Positions 23,461 through 36,264 of a stretch of DNA of 64,000 nucleotides are shown piece after piece (within the stretch, counting starts at the first letter, position 1; the number at the start of each line of letters is the position of its first letter). The position numbers were made by a program, and so were the translations under genes. The stretch comes from Casuarina equisetifolia (taxonomy: Eukaryota; Streptophyta; Magnoliopsida; Fagales; Casuarinaceae): NCBI GenBank assembly GCA_028551475.1, contig CM052361.1, positions 10,237,501 through 10,301,500 of the forward strand. Direction: 5' to 3'. Under the pieces are notes generated by a model, which was given only the letters and a program-made list of their open reading frames with translations, was not told where the DNA came from and did no database searches.

Positions 23461-24073
23461 TCATCATATGAGCTCCAGATTTGGGTAGAACACATTGTGT
23501 TAAATTTCTTCAGCTCCAGCTATAGGCACACTCTATGGGGTAATAAGAATAATTTTAAGTTTTAATATCATATTTATTTCAAAATCTTAATGCAATAAAA
23601 GGTAATTTTTAAATTTAAATTAAATTTCTTAATAATTTAGGACAAAAGGATCATGGCTACTTTAGGACGTTGTATTAAGGAATCTGCTCGGCCGATTTAG
23701 CTTCGTTGGACTATGATTTGAGCCATTAGATCTTCCATTTTGGTTATTTCATAATTTTCTGACAACAACAGAAAAGTACAAAGGCATTTAATTTGCTTCA
23801 CGAGCAACACTCCAAAAGACAAAGCAGGAAAAGACCTGTATGGAAAGCATCAAAGCACCGGTCGTACTCTCCATACGACGTGCTTGTCCTGGATTGGTAT
23901 GTGTTCGTAGTTTCTAGGGCGCAGCATACGTCTGGGCCAAGCCCCAAGGCTGATCCTGTGCATGGGAAATGACAAGGGCTGTTGGTCCATGTTGGAGTCG
24001 ACATGGACTGATGAAAGAGGCTAATGAACGACGTCAATGAATCATTGAAAACCGACTGATGTTGCTACCATCT

Positions 24074-24088
24074 GGGGGGGGGGGGGGG
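24074..24088. repeat. G15 homopolymer
   Basis: Fifteen consecutive G. Such runs mutate quickly and are prone to sequencing length error, so the exact count should be treated as approximate. Confidence 0.9.
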
Positions 24089-25261
24089 CATTGACGGGAT
24101 AGCATTTTCAAGATTCTTGCTAAATCCCAGTTACAGCTTTTCCAATCTTGCGACCCAAAAAGAAGAAAGAAAAAGGAAAAAGTTAACACTTTATGGCGTC
24201 CAAAGAAATCAAAACAAGACATGTCGATTGTGTTAAGTCTGCCGGAATGAAGCAGATGTTATACCCTGACTTCAATCTTGTCCAATGGCGTCAAAGAGTG
24301 TGTTGGACGAACAAAGCGAACCTGGAGTCTGTCATTTTGGCCAACTGAAAACGGTATTATTTTCTGTTCAGATGGCTATGAAGATGTGATGGGTCAAGGA
24401 CATCTACAATGCAAAGGCTGCCCCACTCGATGAGTTCCGGCAAAGCAATTAACAAATAAAAGCCTTGACAACCATGGAAAGGACCTTTTAATGATATTCT
24501 GATAACAATAAACTAATCAACGACTGGAAAAGATGCCGTTTCTGTACCGGCGCCATTTGTTTATCGTAATATTTTATCTATAATGAGAGAATCATTTTCC
24601 TTTCCTGCTAAGTCAGGAGCTTTTGATATCCCTTTTGTACATAAAGTTAATGACAATATCATATGGTCGGTCCTGGTTGGAAACGTCAAATCTAAGACAT
24701 GTAAAGCAATCCAAGAAGTCCAGAAGTCCGGATGCTCAAGACCGCTCGGGCAGGTTGATTTGGCCGAATCGTTGCGTTCAAGCAATTTCTTTGCTATCAA
24801 ACACATTTGAATTGCTCTCCTGTGACCAAAAACAAACCAATAAACCCTAGAACTTCAACACATAAAATGCTCTACCGATCATAATGTACGCATACATACT
24901 CTCGTGAGAAGTATCTCTCCCTTAGCATTTTCGTTGCAACCAACACAATTTGCGTGATAGTGAGGCAAGCAAGGCAGCTCTCTTAGAATAGAAAAAACCA
25001 TCTATTTTTAGTTGAGTTTAAGATATCATCGAGCTTTCTAATATATTATCATTATTAAAATTTTAAGTACAATATCTCATTATGAATTTGATCTTATAAT
25101 TTTTATCCAGAATCTTGACAACCCTGTGGTATCTAAGAGTTTAATCACACAGGAGGGTAGGATTCGAGTCTTTTCTTCCTTAATAAATTTCCTAAATCCT
25201 CCACCCATCTTTGATAACAAAAAAGAAAAAATCTTTTTAATCCCTCTATCTCATCATTGGT

Positions 25262-25466
25262 AGGTTAACAATATTAACAACATTATTAACTAGAATCAAG
25301 AAAGTGGTACATGAAAGAGCATGTCTATTTAAAAATATCAAACTCCCTTAGACGAATATTTTATTGCGTCATAGTTGAAGGATTCCATATTCGATTTTCT
25401 TTTAGATAAATTATAATACTGAGGTATGCCATTAAGTTTTTGCTCTCTCTTACTTTGTAATGAATA
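25262..25466 (+). mobile_element. 5'-truncated LINE tail, left part (split by copia)
   Basis: The sequence aligns with the 3' end of the LINE at 1-1837, from about 1610 to 1815. Shared blocks include the GTAC...GAGAGC-type start, TATTTAAAAATAT(C/T)AAA, the GGTATGCC box and TAATG near the junction. It ends in GAATA (25462-25466), one half of the copia target duplication. The LINE continues after the copia at 31592. Confidence 0.7.
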
Positions 25467-25764
25467 TCTTGGAGATACATGTATATAATTATATTATATT
25501 CCTCAATAAGGCATATTATTTTTTCCATATAGTATAGATTAATTGAGAAGTTATTTTTCATGTATAACAAGTTATATTCTCCTTTTAATTCCTTGTATGA
25601 TTTGACTAAGTTTTCTTATATAATTCAACTAGGTTTTCTTGTATGATTCGAATATATTTGCTCCTCATTATAAAAGGAGACTTTATGTATCATTCATTTT
25701 CAAGCAAGCAATACACAAAAGGTCTTCTCAATTTCATGTCTTTCTTTCTCTTTACTTAGTGACG
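25467..25764 (+). repeat. 5' LTR of the copia fossil
   Basis: Aligns with 31317-31591. It is about 23 bases longer, because a short stretch around 25606-25640 is locally duplicated. It contains a promoter-like TATAAAAGG box (25669-25678 area), also kept in the 3' copy. Confidence 0.85.
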
Positions 25765-25913
25765 TAATATCAAGAGTCATTCCGTCTTTATTTTTTGCTT
25801 TTGCTCTTGTTTGTTAACCTTTTTAATCTCCCCAAATTTTTTTCACCCATGACGTTGGTACCCTTTTTTCTTGTGCTTTTCCTTTTGACCTCGACACCCC
25901 TACCTCCATTAAG

Positions 25914-26267
25914 TATTGGAACCACACAAATAGCAGTCCCACACCGGGGCAAGGGAACCCAGTCCTACGCCTTATATAGGTGTTGGTGCCCCCTTATGAT
26001 TGTCGAGTTCTCGGTTTTCCAACTAGGCCCTGCACTTCTACATGGTATCGGAGCCATGACCTTCTAAACCAGGTGGACCCCACATAATGGACCTAACACA
26101 CACCGGCAAAATTAACCAAGTGTTCGTCTGCGGGGGAGTATTGGAACTACATAAATAACAATCCCACATCGGGGCGAAGGAACCTAGTCCTGCTCCTTTT
26201 ATAGGTGTTAGTGCCCCCTTATGATTGCCGAGTTTTCGGTTTTCCAATTGGGCCCTGCACTTTTACA
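25914..26267 (+). mobile_element. TRIM (terminal-repeat retrotransposon in miniature), structurally whole, nested in copia
   Basis: Two direct repeats of 129 bp each (25914-26042 and 26139-26267), both starting TATTGGAAC and ending CTTYTACA, enclose only 96 bases. The first repeat is followed directly by TGGTATCGGAGCC (26043-26055), the tRNA-Met-type primer binding site. The second is preceded by the purine tract GCGGGGGAG (26130-26138). There is no coding capacity, as expected of TRIMs, which are mobilised by other elements. The flanks TTAAG and TTAAC form a near-matching 5-bp target duplication. About 17 of 129 LTR positions differ, mostly transitions, suggesting an age of some millions of years. 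Confidence 0.88.
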
Positions 26268-29200
26268 TTAACAATGTCACTCACCTCTCAAAATCAACCT
26301 CATCATTCATTCATGGGCTCCTCTACTATAGGACTACAACCCTTTTTTTAAAAAAAGATTAAACCATGTGTTTCGGTCTCCAACCCCCCTGTTTGGCCCT
26401 TTTTTGGCCAATTTGGCTTGACCCAGCCCACTACCTTGGTTTCGTGACCTTCCTATGGCGGTATTGCAAGCTTTTCTCCACCCGTTTTTGCTCTCCCTAG
26501 GTCCCCTCCGTTTGTTCTAGGTGCCCCCACATGCTTTTTTTTGGTTAGGCATGTTCACCCTACTACGGGCCCCCACTTGCAATCTTCTCTTGATAGCTCA
26601 ATCTCTATTAGGCCATAAGCTAAGCCTGTCTTTGTTGGGCCGTCTTCGAATGTTACTTTTTTAGTCCCTAGCCATTTAGGCTAGCCTTACTCGGTTTTGC
26701 TAGGTCAATTGAGCTATATCCAACCAAGTATGTCAGATTAATCGGGTTTCATGCAAAATTCTATCTAATTTTTTTCCTTTTTCTCCCACTGCTGCTGATC
26801 GCTTAAAGCCCGATGATCCATTTTTTCTCACAATGTCTAATGGGCCTAAGTTACGTCTAGTTTCTTCCCCTTTCATTGGTGTTGAGTGGTTCACCACCTA
26901 GGCTCACGATCTTCATCATGCCTTTGTCACCAAGGTCAAAGAGTGGTTCATCGAGGACATAGTGCCTCTTCCAGATGTGGTTTGGGAAATTTTTCTCACC
27001 AAAAGTTACCATTGGACTACTGCTAACTAACAATGCCAAACTCCTCTAGGACGCAATAGGTGAGATGTACAATTGCACCAATCGCATCCACTGCTTCCAA
27101 CTCCACTAGGTCCTTTCGAAGTTAAAATAAGGAAACCTCTTTGTTGCTGTCATTTTCAACCGATTTGCAGCTCTTTGCAACGATCTCAACATGGCAAAGA
27201 AAACCCTTCATGGTCCTTACTCCACTCTCTAACAATTCTGGCGAATCATGGAGGAGGAATGCATGACCCATTTTCTTTTTCTCCTTAATGATTCCTACTT
27301 TAGCTTTTGGTCACAGATCCTCACCATGGATTCAACCCTTTCTCTTCGTCGGTTGTTCCACCTAGCAATTCATGAGGAGAATCAATTGCACACCTCAGTG
27401 AAGTACCTTCGCGTTGGCAAACACACCATCCTCGTTACTTACGCAACACCAACGCAAAGAGCGAGTGCTTCTCACAAGTTTGTCTCTCACGCAAATGCAC
27501 TAGGGCTCGTAGACCCCTTCACGCCTTTTGCCCCCACGAATGGCTCAGATGGCATCTCCAAAGTGCACAACCTAACTTCACTCTTAGACGTGATCTTATT
27601 CGATAGCCCATATATGTCCTCTTTCGTGCATTCATCCTACAATTCTCCTCATGCGTCCTTCACGCTCGCGGTCAAAGGTCCCTATGGTTGTCGTAGATTT
27701 GGTTCTTCACGCTAATCCAATGGCCAAAATAAATTTCATGGCCGATCTAACAATTTATTTTGCAATTCTTTTAAAAAACCTAATCATGATTGCGATTATT
27801 GTTGGCAATTGCATGGAAAACCAATTGATAAAATCTTGAGCAGGTAGGAAACCCAATCTCATGATGTGACCCTTGCTTCTTAGGGCTCGACCCATGGGCC
27901 CCTTAGCAAAGCCCAACTTAACCAAATCATCAAGGCTTTCAACCAGTTAGGCCAACTCAACAAGATTGTCAATTTTGCATGTACTTCTTATTACTTTATA
28001 AGTTCCATTTCAACCTCTTATTGGCTTACTAATTTAGATGCTAGTGACTACATTATTTACAACCCAATTTTCTTTTCTAAAATTTCTAATTATCATCCTT
28101 CCACATATATGCATCTCTCCACTGGCAATGTCACTTATGTCACCAAAATTGGTGATGTCCAACGTAGTCCTCATTTTATTCTAAAAAATATCCTCTATGT
28201 CCCTAAGTTCCGATTTAACTTTATTTTCATTTCCAAAGCTTGTGCGAGCAATAATTGTCATGCAATTTTGGATTCTAATTTTTGTTTCTTTCAAGCTCGT
28301 TTGACTGACAAACTAATAGGATTGGGTAGTGCTCAACACAACCTTTATTTTTGGCTTTCCTTTCTAGCAAATTTTAATTTATCTTCTTGTACTATTTCCA
28401 ATTTGGGCCCCTTTTGTAATGCTTCTCTCAATAATAAAATTTTGTTTTCTCACCGACGGTTGGGTCATAATGCTTCATATCCTTTTTCTTAGTGCCTTAT
28501 TTGTCCATTAGTGAAACAATCCCGCACTCCTTTTCCCACTAGTGCTTCCATGTACCTTCTCTCTTCTCCCTCCTCTACATCAACATTTAAGAACCTTATC
28601 ATACACCTCATTGTGATGGATCCTGTTTCTTCCTCACCTTTGTTGATGACTATTCCCATGGAACTTAAGATTTCTTGATGCAATCCAAATCTCAAGTTCT
28701 TTCTCATCTCACTCATTTTTTTGCTCTCATTCGTACTTATTTTCATACATCCATCCAATGTGTTCGCACTGATAACACTCGTGAGTTTTTTAACTATGAT
28801 TGTTCTGCTTTATTTTCTGTTCATGGCATTCTTCATAAGAGCTTATGTACGTACACTCCTCAACAAAATGGAATAGATGAACGTAAACACCACCACCTTT
28901 TTTAAGTCGTTAGGGCCTTTAAGTTCCAAGCTTTTATTCCTGAAATGTTTTAGGCAATTTTGTAATTACTGCAGCTTACTTTATCAATAGAATGCATTTT
29001 TGAGTTTTGAATAGAAAGACTCCTTTCGAGTTGCTCTTTGGCAAACGTCTAGATATCATTCCTCTTCAAGTCTTCAGTTGCCTCTATTTTACCATTGTAG
29101 TGGGACATCGAGACAAGCTGGGTCCTCGAGCCACTCATTACATTTTTATGAGTTACCCTTCTTTCCAAAAAAGGTATCGTGTATATGACCCCACTACAAA

Positions 29201-31316
29201 TATCTTTTTTATCAGTCACAATGTTATCTTCCATGAGGATGTGTTTCCTTTTCAGACTATTTTTTCTCTAGATGAGCCCTCTACATCGCCTCCTTATGCT
29301 CAATCATTCTTGGCTAATGACTTTGTTGCCTCACCACCACCCATGGTTCTCCTTGAACCTGTTCCTACTCTTCGGCCACTATTGCCAGTTCATGTTTCTC
29401 CTGCCGATGCCTTACCTTGTTCTACTCCATCAACAACTCCTCCAACTTTTCCTGATCCTGCTTTTGATGCTTTTGCTTCTTATGCCCCTGCTCTTGTTGA
29501 TCCCCAAGCTCTTGTTGTCAAAAATCCTAATGATATGATGGTCATTATCCCTTATGTGCCCCCTATTGTTCTACCTCCAGCTCCCACTCCACATTGCTCT
29601 GGTTATGCCATTCAGCCCCCTACTTGGACTCAAGACTATATATGCTCTTCTGTAACTGATGTTAGTCTTACTATCCAATCACCTCTTATATTAGCTTTGT
29701 TCATTTCTCTTTGGATCATCTTTACTGCATTAGTTGTATTTCTTCCGACACTGAGCCTTCTTATCAGGAAGCTGCTACTAATCGGTGTTGGCTACAAGCC
29801 ATGGAGGTTGAACTATATGTCCTCGTTGAGAATCACATATGGGATGTTGTTCCTCAACCCTTTCATCGACATCCCATTGGTTGTAAACAAGTTTATAAGA
29901 TCAAATACCAAGCTGATGGTTTCATTGAACGTTACAAGGCTCGTTTCGTTGCCAAGGGTTGCACCCAAAAAGAAGGTTTTGACTATCAGGATACTTTTTC
30001 TCTTGTGGCCAAGGGATGTACTATTCAGTCATCTCTTGTTGTTATTGTTCTTCGTGACTAGTCTCTTCATTATATGGATGTTAACAATGCTTTTGTTCAT
30101 GGCGATTTGGATGAGATGGATCTCCTCTAAGCTTACAAAGATAGGAGGAGTCTCGAGTATGTTGCCTTCACAGGTCTTTTTATGGTCTTAAGCAAGCTTC
30201 CCGCCAGCAGTATGCTAAGTTTACTTCTGCTATTCTTTCAGCATGTTTTAGACAATCTCGTCATGATTATGCCATTTTCATGTGGAATCACAATACATCC
30301 TCCATCTACTTACTCATATATGTGAATGATATATTGATCACGGGCAATGATATTTCGGCTATTAATCATTTTAAGGCATACTTATACTCCACATTTCATA
30401 TTAAGGATCTCAGTCCTCTTAAATATTATTCAGGTATCAAGATTGCACGTTTCAGAGAAAGGAATTGGCCTTAGTTAGCATAAGTTTGTCTTATAAATTA
30501 TTTCTTAAACTAGTCTTTCAGGTTGCAAGCCAACTGTAATTCCTTTTTAGCAGAATTTATATCTCACTACACTAAGTATGATATGGGAGTATCACTGTTG
30601 GAAAAGGACACTCCACTGAAGGATCCTTCTAGTTATCAATGTTTAGTTGGGAAATCATTTATCTCATCATGACAAGACCAAATATTTGTTATACTATACA
30701 TATTCTTAGCCAATTCATGCATGTTCCAAAATAGTCACACATGAATGCAGCCTTGAAAGTTGTGAAATATTTAAAGGGATGTCCAAGACTTAGAATTTGT
30801 TGCCTAGAAATTGCAACATGGAAATGACAATATTTTGCTACACTAACTACACCACATGCCCTATGAGCTGTCAATCAATAACAGGTTACTGCATTAAACT
30901 TGATGATTCTCTCCTATCTTGGAAAACGAAGAAGCAATCAACTATTTATCTATTATTAGTTGAATTAGAATATCAAGCCATGGCAAAGACTACATGTGAA
31001 GTCATTTGGTTGAGAGAACTTTTATATGACCTTGGGGTCTAGATAAAATGTTTTACTTTGTTATTTTGTGACAATGGTGCAACCTCCAAACTTGCAAGGA
31101 ATCCTATTGTTCATGAGAGGACAAAACATATTGAAGTAAATTTTACAATAAACAAGATTCAAAAGGAAATTATCAAGACAAAAGAGATAAAGACTCACAA
31201 AACAACCAGGAAACATATTTACCAAAGCTCTTTGTCAACGACAACACACATATCATTAAGCAAGCTTAATGTTTTTGACATTTACAAATCACCAAAACCA
31301 CCAGCTTGAGGGAAAG

Positions 31317-31591
31317 TGTTAAAGATATGTGTATATAATTATATTATATTCCTCAATTAAGCAGATTATATTTTCCATATAACATAAATTAATTGGAAAG
31401 TTATTTTTCATGTATAACAAGTTATATTCTCCTTTTAATTCCTTATATGATTCGACTAACTTTCATTGTATGATTCAAATAAGTTTGCTTCTCATTATAA
31501 AAGGAAACTCTATATATCATTCTTTTTCAAGTAAGCAATACACAAAAGGCCTTCTCAATTTTATGTATTTCTTTCTCTTTACTTTGTGATA
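31317..31591 (+). repeat. 3' LTR of the copia fossil
   Basis: Starts TGTTAAAGATA directly after the purine tract and ends at the right-hand GAATA target duplication. Aligned along its length with 25467-25764. Confidence 0.85.
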
Positions 31592-31620
31592 GAATAAACT
31601 TACATATTTATCAAAAAAAG
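31592..31620 (+). mobile_element. LINE tail, right part (split by copia)
   Basis: After the target duplication the sequence reads AACTTACATATTTATCAAAAAAAG, matching the ACTTACATTTCTACCAAAAA end of the LINE at 1-1837. It completes the 3' terminus of the LINE copy that begins at 25262. Confidence 0.7.
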
Positions 31621-34600
31621 AATATTAGAAGTCCTACATTACCAAAATTTTACTTGAAAGTTTTTTTTACGAGAAACAAATATTTAATCTTAAGTCGACT
31701 TTTGAATATGAGTGCCTTTTCTAATAGAAACATCAAACACCTTTTATTAAGAGGAGATTATTATACATTGCCCATTGCCATGAAAGCTACCGACGGTATT
31801 GCACCACAAACAAGATTTTGCCATCCTGCAGTACCCCGATTCAAATTCTTGCGTTCCGGGAGAATAAAGTCCTTGCCTTTCACCTTTCTACGCCCAAGTC
31901 ATACTGGAAAGAGACTGCAAGGTCTTTTTTTCCCCTTTTTTGTGGTAGGTGAAAAGGGTTAAGAAATTCAAACTGGGAGACCTTAATATCAGAAGCCAAT
32001 AACTTGTCATTCAATAAACACCGTTTCTTACTCCAAAGCCTATTATCAAATGTGGGTGGGGAAAACAGCAGGTACTTTGGACTTGTGTGAATGTGAAGAA
32101 AGGATTGTTCGGGATTTGTAGTAGAAAGATAGGAAATGACTTCTTTATTCGGTGGCAATTACTTCTGCTTTGAAATTATGAGTGATGGTTTCATCATCGG
32201 AGCGCACTTCTGACGATAAAGATTAGATAGCGAGATTTTGGATTGGATTTAGTGGGGTATTAGTAAGAATCAACCACAATGCCGACTTTGTCTTCTTGAT
32301 AAGGATATATGAGCCTCTCGGCGTTGGTTCCCTGGGTATAGTCACCCAAGTACGTGGTTAAATTTCAACGTGAACTTTGAGTCATTGTGTAGCAAATGAT
32401 TCTTCCCTTTCATGGTTGTAGTCACCAAGATGGAGATCTGGATCAATTGTGAATCAAGTGGCTAGCCTCCGATCTCTAGAAAGCCCAATCAAGAGAAGCC
32501 ACTTTCTTTTTAAGAGGAGGTAGACGCTTTCAATTCACCTTTGAGTGGGTCTGGGCATCCGTCTACTGTGTTTGCTTGGCCCACTGATGGCAGTTGCGAA
32601 TGGTCTCCATTGCATGTCTATTGGGCTCTTAAAAGGCACCTCCAACGCGTCAAATCTCATCGAGCTCTCTCTTTTCCTGTCGTTTTAACAAAACTATTTA
32701 ATGTATTATACTTTTCGTTAAAAAGTTACCAGTCTCACAATAAGGAATTTTAGTTTCTTGTAAAAAAAAAAGTTTTAAACCAAACCTAAGTAATGCTAAA
32801 CTTACATCATATTATTTTTTACATATCTATAAATCTCAAATAGAAAATCATTTGATACAAGGATACAATAGTACTATATTTAAATATAAGTTTTTATGTT
32901 ATGCTAATATGTTAAATTTTATCTAAAATTTTATTAAAATATTTATTTTTAATTCTTTATACCAAATATTTTAAATAATATAAAACTTATATCATATTAT
33001 TTTCACTGTTCTTTTCTTAAAAAACTTAAGATTATAAGATATATGAGATTGTTTTGTTACTTAATAGCTTTTAGCAAATGCTTTGTATGTGCTGGAATTC
33101 TATTTGGTGATATGAAGCAATTACATCCACTCACATTGTTGATTTGGGACTAATCACTTTTTTCTCTTCTTTTCTTTTCTTTTTCATTCTTCTTTTTGCA
33201 CTTCTTGTCAATGATAATGCTAATCAGTTTCCTAGTAGACTCGATTATCAAAAAAGTTTTGCATGATTGTACGATTATTGTCATCTTTGTCTGTCGATGA
33301 TGACAGGATTTCTTCAAATTTACGTGATTAGAGATTGATTAGCTAGCTAGATATTCTTTTTAGATTTATCATGCAAAAATTTTTTATCTTCTCCTAAATG
33401 ATAATACTTTGTTTTTTTTTCAACTCTTTATTCCATAATTTCTTGACTGAAAATATGTATTATTGCAGTATCATGATAGATTATATGAATACATGGAGAT
33501 TTATGACGTGGTAATTGTCGGATGTATGTAGCACACTATTCTTATTGTTCAAAATATCATATGGTCTTTACCATCAAAAAATATACCTTATGCTAAGTTA
33601 TCTATTTTTTATTTTTATGTTAAAAATAACATCACATAAGTTTTATATTTCAAAGATTTTATTTAAATATTATTTTTATAAAATAAAAATTACTTACTTT
33701 TAAATATGATCAAATTTTCTAATATGGTAATATAATTTAGATTTACAAATGATACTTCTTCAAGTGTAAATAAACATTTTTGCAATAACTACTAGATGAA
33801 AAAACAATTATAACATAAGTTTGTCCAAATCTTGTTTTGAAATCATTTTTATGAAAAGTAAAAATATTTTGTTCTTAAATTGACGTTTTGATAATATTGA
33901 ATTTCTTAACACTTCGACAACTTAATTCGTTGTCTATGCTATTTTTGACAAAGTGCCGCTTGCTGATACTCCAGCCTAGTCGGAGTGAGATCTGGACGGT
34001 GGAATTAAAATCTTTAATTCACTGTCTCTTCAATAACTAACCATGCTCTTTATTTGTGTTGGTCGATTGCGCGCTACAAGGAAATTGTTGAGTCTAATGG
34101 GTAAAAAAGACGTGCATGTAATGGCTCTCTTTGCTCCAATCTCAATCTGATCTCAATCTTCAAAATATCAATTAATTTATGTATAATTCATATCATCGAA
34201 AATAGGCAGTCCATCTAAGAATGACTTCACAACTTTAACTCTTTAATTGTTACCGTTAACAAATTAGAATTATTAAAAAAAATCATAAAAAGAAAGCAAC
34301 ATCTCCCCTTAAGTCTCTTTACAAGCCTGTTGGAATGATAAGGATTAGTTTGCCCTCTCACCTCCCCTTGCAATGAACTTAAGGAATGGTAAACATTTCC
34401 AAAATCCCTTGAAGGAATTAAAGTTGAAAATCCTTATTTGTTTATTTTTATTTGTTAGTGATCATAATAGAAATTCATTTGTTGATCCATGATATTTGGT
34501 TATGTGTAATATTCATTAGATGGTATAACCCACCGAATCAATTCTTAACAAAATAGTCATTTTGAATACATGGATTACTTGTGTACTCTAATTTAATACA

Positions 34601-34649
34601 TTGATCCATGAATGAACTAGAGTTGCACAAACATTCAAAAAAATATATA
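31621..34649. other. Intergenic region without a recognisable gene
   Basis: 31621-32660 is GC-balanced but has only short open frames without known domains. From about 32760 to 34600 it is very AT-rich. Nothing further could be supported. Confidence 0.55.
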
Positions 34650-35835
34650 AGGGCAGACACCTTGGCCCAATGGTTAGCCTAGGTGACATGGTGTAATACA
34701 TGGCTTGATTCACAAGCGTTACAAGAAGCAAAGTTGCACGCGGCCAAGAAGTAGGGAGCTCGTAGGCAATGTTGTTGAGCAGAATGCATGGGGAACACAT
34801 GGGTGTGGGTGTGTGCCAAAGCCTAGTAATACAGGCGAAGGCAAATAAGTGTATGGGGGCATGCAAGAGGATTTCTGAGGCATGAGAGTGCCGAGGCCAA
34901 GCCAACCATGTTTGAGGGAGAAGCGGGTGTGCACTTGTGGGAGACACACATGGCGTGCCAAGAGTCAAAAGTGCCCTCGAGGGACATGAGCTCTGGTGCA
35001 GGCAAGGAGGCCGGGGGTACTAGTGCTAGCGAGCAAAGGGTGCTAGTGCATAGAATGGAGTACGCATCAGCTAATGTCAACAGGGTAGTAGTCATTTGAA
35101 GGGCAGTAGCATTTAAATGTTGTGATAAATGCAAATTGTTGGCTACATAGGCTGGGATGGTTGCAACAAGTTCGCGGAATGACTATAGACCTATGAAGAA
35201 CAACCATGTCTAGAAGTTGACCATTGGAACTACTGAATAATAGGGAGCTACCACATGGACGAGGCTACCATTAGGGGATCAGTGGAGTTTCAATACTTCA
35301 TTGAATGCTTCAATGCCTCGAGTTTGAGGCATTGGGGGTGTTAAGTTAAGAACTAACCTTGGGAAGGGAGGAAAATACCCTTCCCTGGAAATCAGTGGAG
35401 GAGGCTAGATTCTGATGCACTTGAGTTATGGGGGTGCTAGGTAATTGTCTCGGGAGGTTGGTCACATTGAATGACTACATAAGGAATTATCTATAAACCA
35501 TGAGTGGGCGTTCAAATGGGGAGTTTACCAAACTGTGGAAAGGATTTATAAGTGGGAGTGAAGTGTGAACCAATTGTAGTCTCAAAAGGGAGACATGGGC
35601 AGGGTGAAAGTTGAGGGTAACTCAACCTTGGGGGAAGCATATTGTAAAGATGGCGTTTCCTAATATCCCTGTATGTTAATAAGAGTTATGTTTCTCTCAT
35701 CTTCTCCTTATGTTGAATCTGTAAGCTATTTATGGGAGTGACCATTCTTATGTCAGAACATGGCAACCCTTGTAAGGCTTACTTAGGAAAGTTTAACTCC
35801 ACTATATACGGTATGGGAATAGACAGGTTGTGACA
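34650..35835 (+). mobile_element. 3' end of an LTR retrotransposon, broken or non-autonomous
   Basis: A block of distinctly higher GC than its flanks. A purine-rich tract (GAGGCATTGGGGG, 35326-35338) is followed by TGTTAAGTTAAG, and the block ends in GGTTGTGACA at 35835. This fits a polypurine tract and a 497-bp LTR (35339-35835) with TG...CA ends. No 5' LTR, coding domain or target duplication was found, so the superfamily is unknown and the left edge is approximate. A tRNA-like head at 34663-34712 may belong to a separate SINE. Confidence 0.45.
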
Positions 35836-36140
35836 ATATGACTTTTTTATTTTAAGTTTAATATATCTGTGTGTTTAAAAAATTAATAATCAAGTTAACA
35901 TTATATACAAGGGTAGAAAATTTTTAATGTTAACCTTGCTTGATAAATAACAAATTAACAATCAAGTTAAAAAGCGCCAGACTTAAAGATGAAGAAGGGT
36001 GCTGGTACGATCAACATTGATTCAAATTTCAAAAGTTGAATGAAAATAGTCATTGCCCCCCTAACTTTTCTCACTTTATGATGCTTCAAGTTTCATATCC
36101 CGGACACGTGAGATAATAAAAGTTCATTGATTCATCAAGC

Positions 36141-36264
36141 ACTGCAACACCTAATAACTAATAAGATCATGCTGCGAAATCAAATCATAGAGAATGAGAT
36201 CTACTGCAACGCCTAATTACTAATAAGATCATGCCACCAAATCAAATCATAGAGAATGATATCT
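36141..36264. repeat. Tandem duplication, 2 x 62 bp
   Basis: Both units start ACTGCAAC and end GATATCT or GAGATCT, and share TAATAAGATCATGC and AAATCAAATCATAGAGAATG. Only about six positions differ, so this duplication is younger than the others in the window. Confidence 0.9.

Larger units (their letters stand above)
22426..25261. other. Intergenic region upstream of GLOX
   Basis: 22426-22850 is GC-balanced promoter-like DNA; a TATTTAA sequence on the GLOX strand at 22493-22499 may be its TATA box. From 22860 the DNA becomes AT-rich and includes a 140-bp duplication (23181-23460) and a 15-G run (24074-24088). No gene is recognised. Confidence 0.55.
25467..31591 (+). mobile_element. Ty1/copia LTR retrotransposon, multiply broken fossil
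   Basis: Bounded by LTRs of about 298 bp (25467-25764) and 275 bp (31317-31591) and by a perfect 5-bp target duplication GAATA (25462-25466 and 31592-31596). A degenerate PBS follows the 5' LTR and a purine tract (31308-31316) precedes the 3' LTR. Parts appear in copia order: gag about 26800-27850, pre-integrase and protease area about 27950-28500, integrase about 28540-29250 (TPQQNG and KTPFELLFGK boxes), reverse transcriptase about 29720-30480, RNase H about 30780-31310. The order integrase before RT proves Ty1/copia. The coding region is heavily broken. The LTRs differ at roughly one base in ten by eye, which points to an insertion several million years old. A TRIM (25914-26267) sits inside it. 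Confidence 0.92.
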
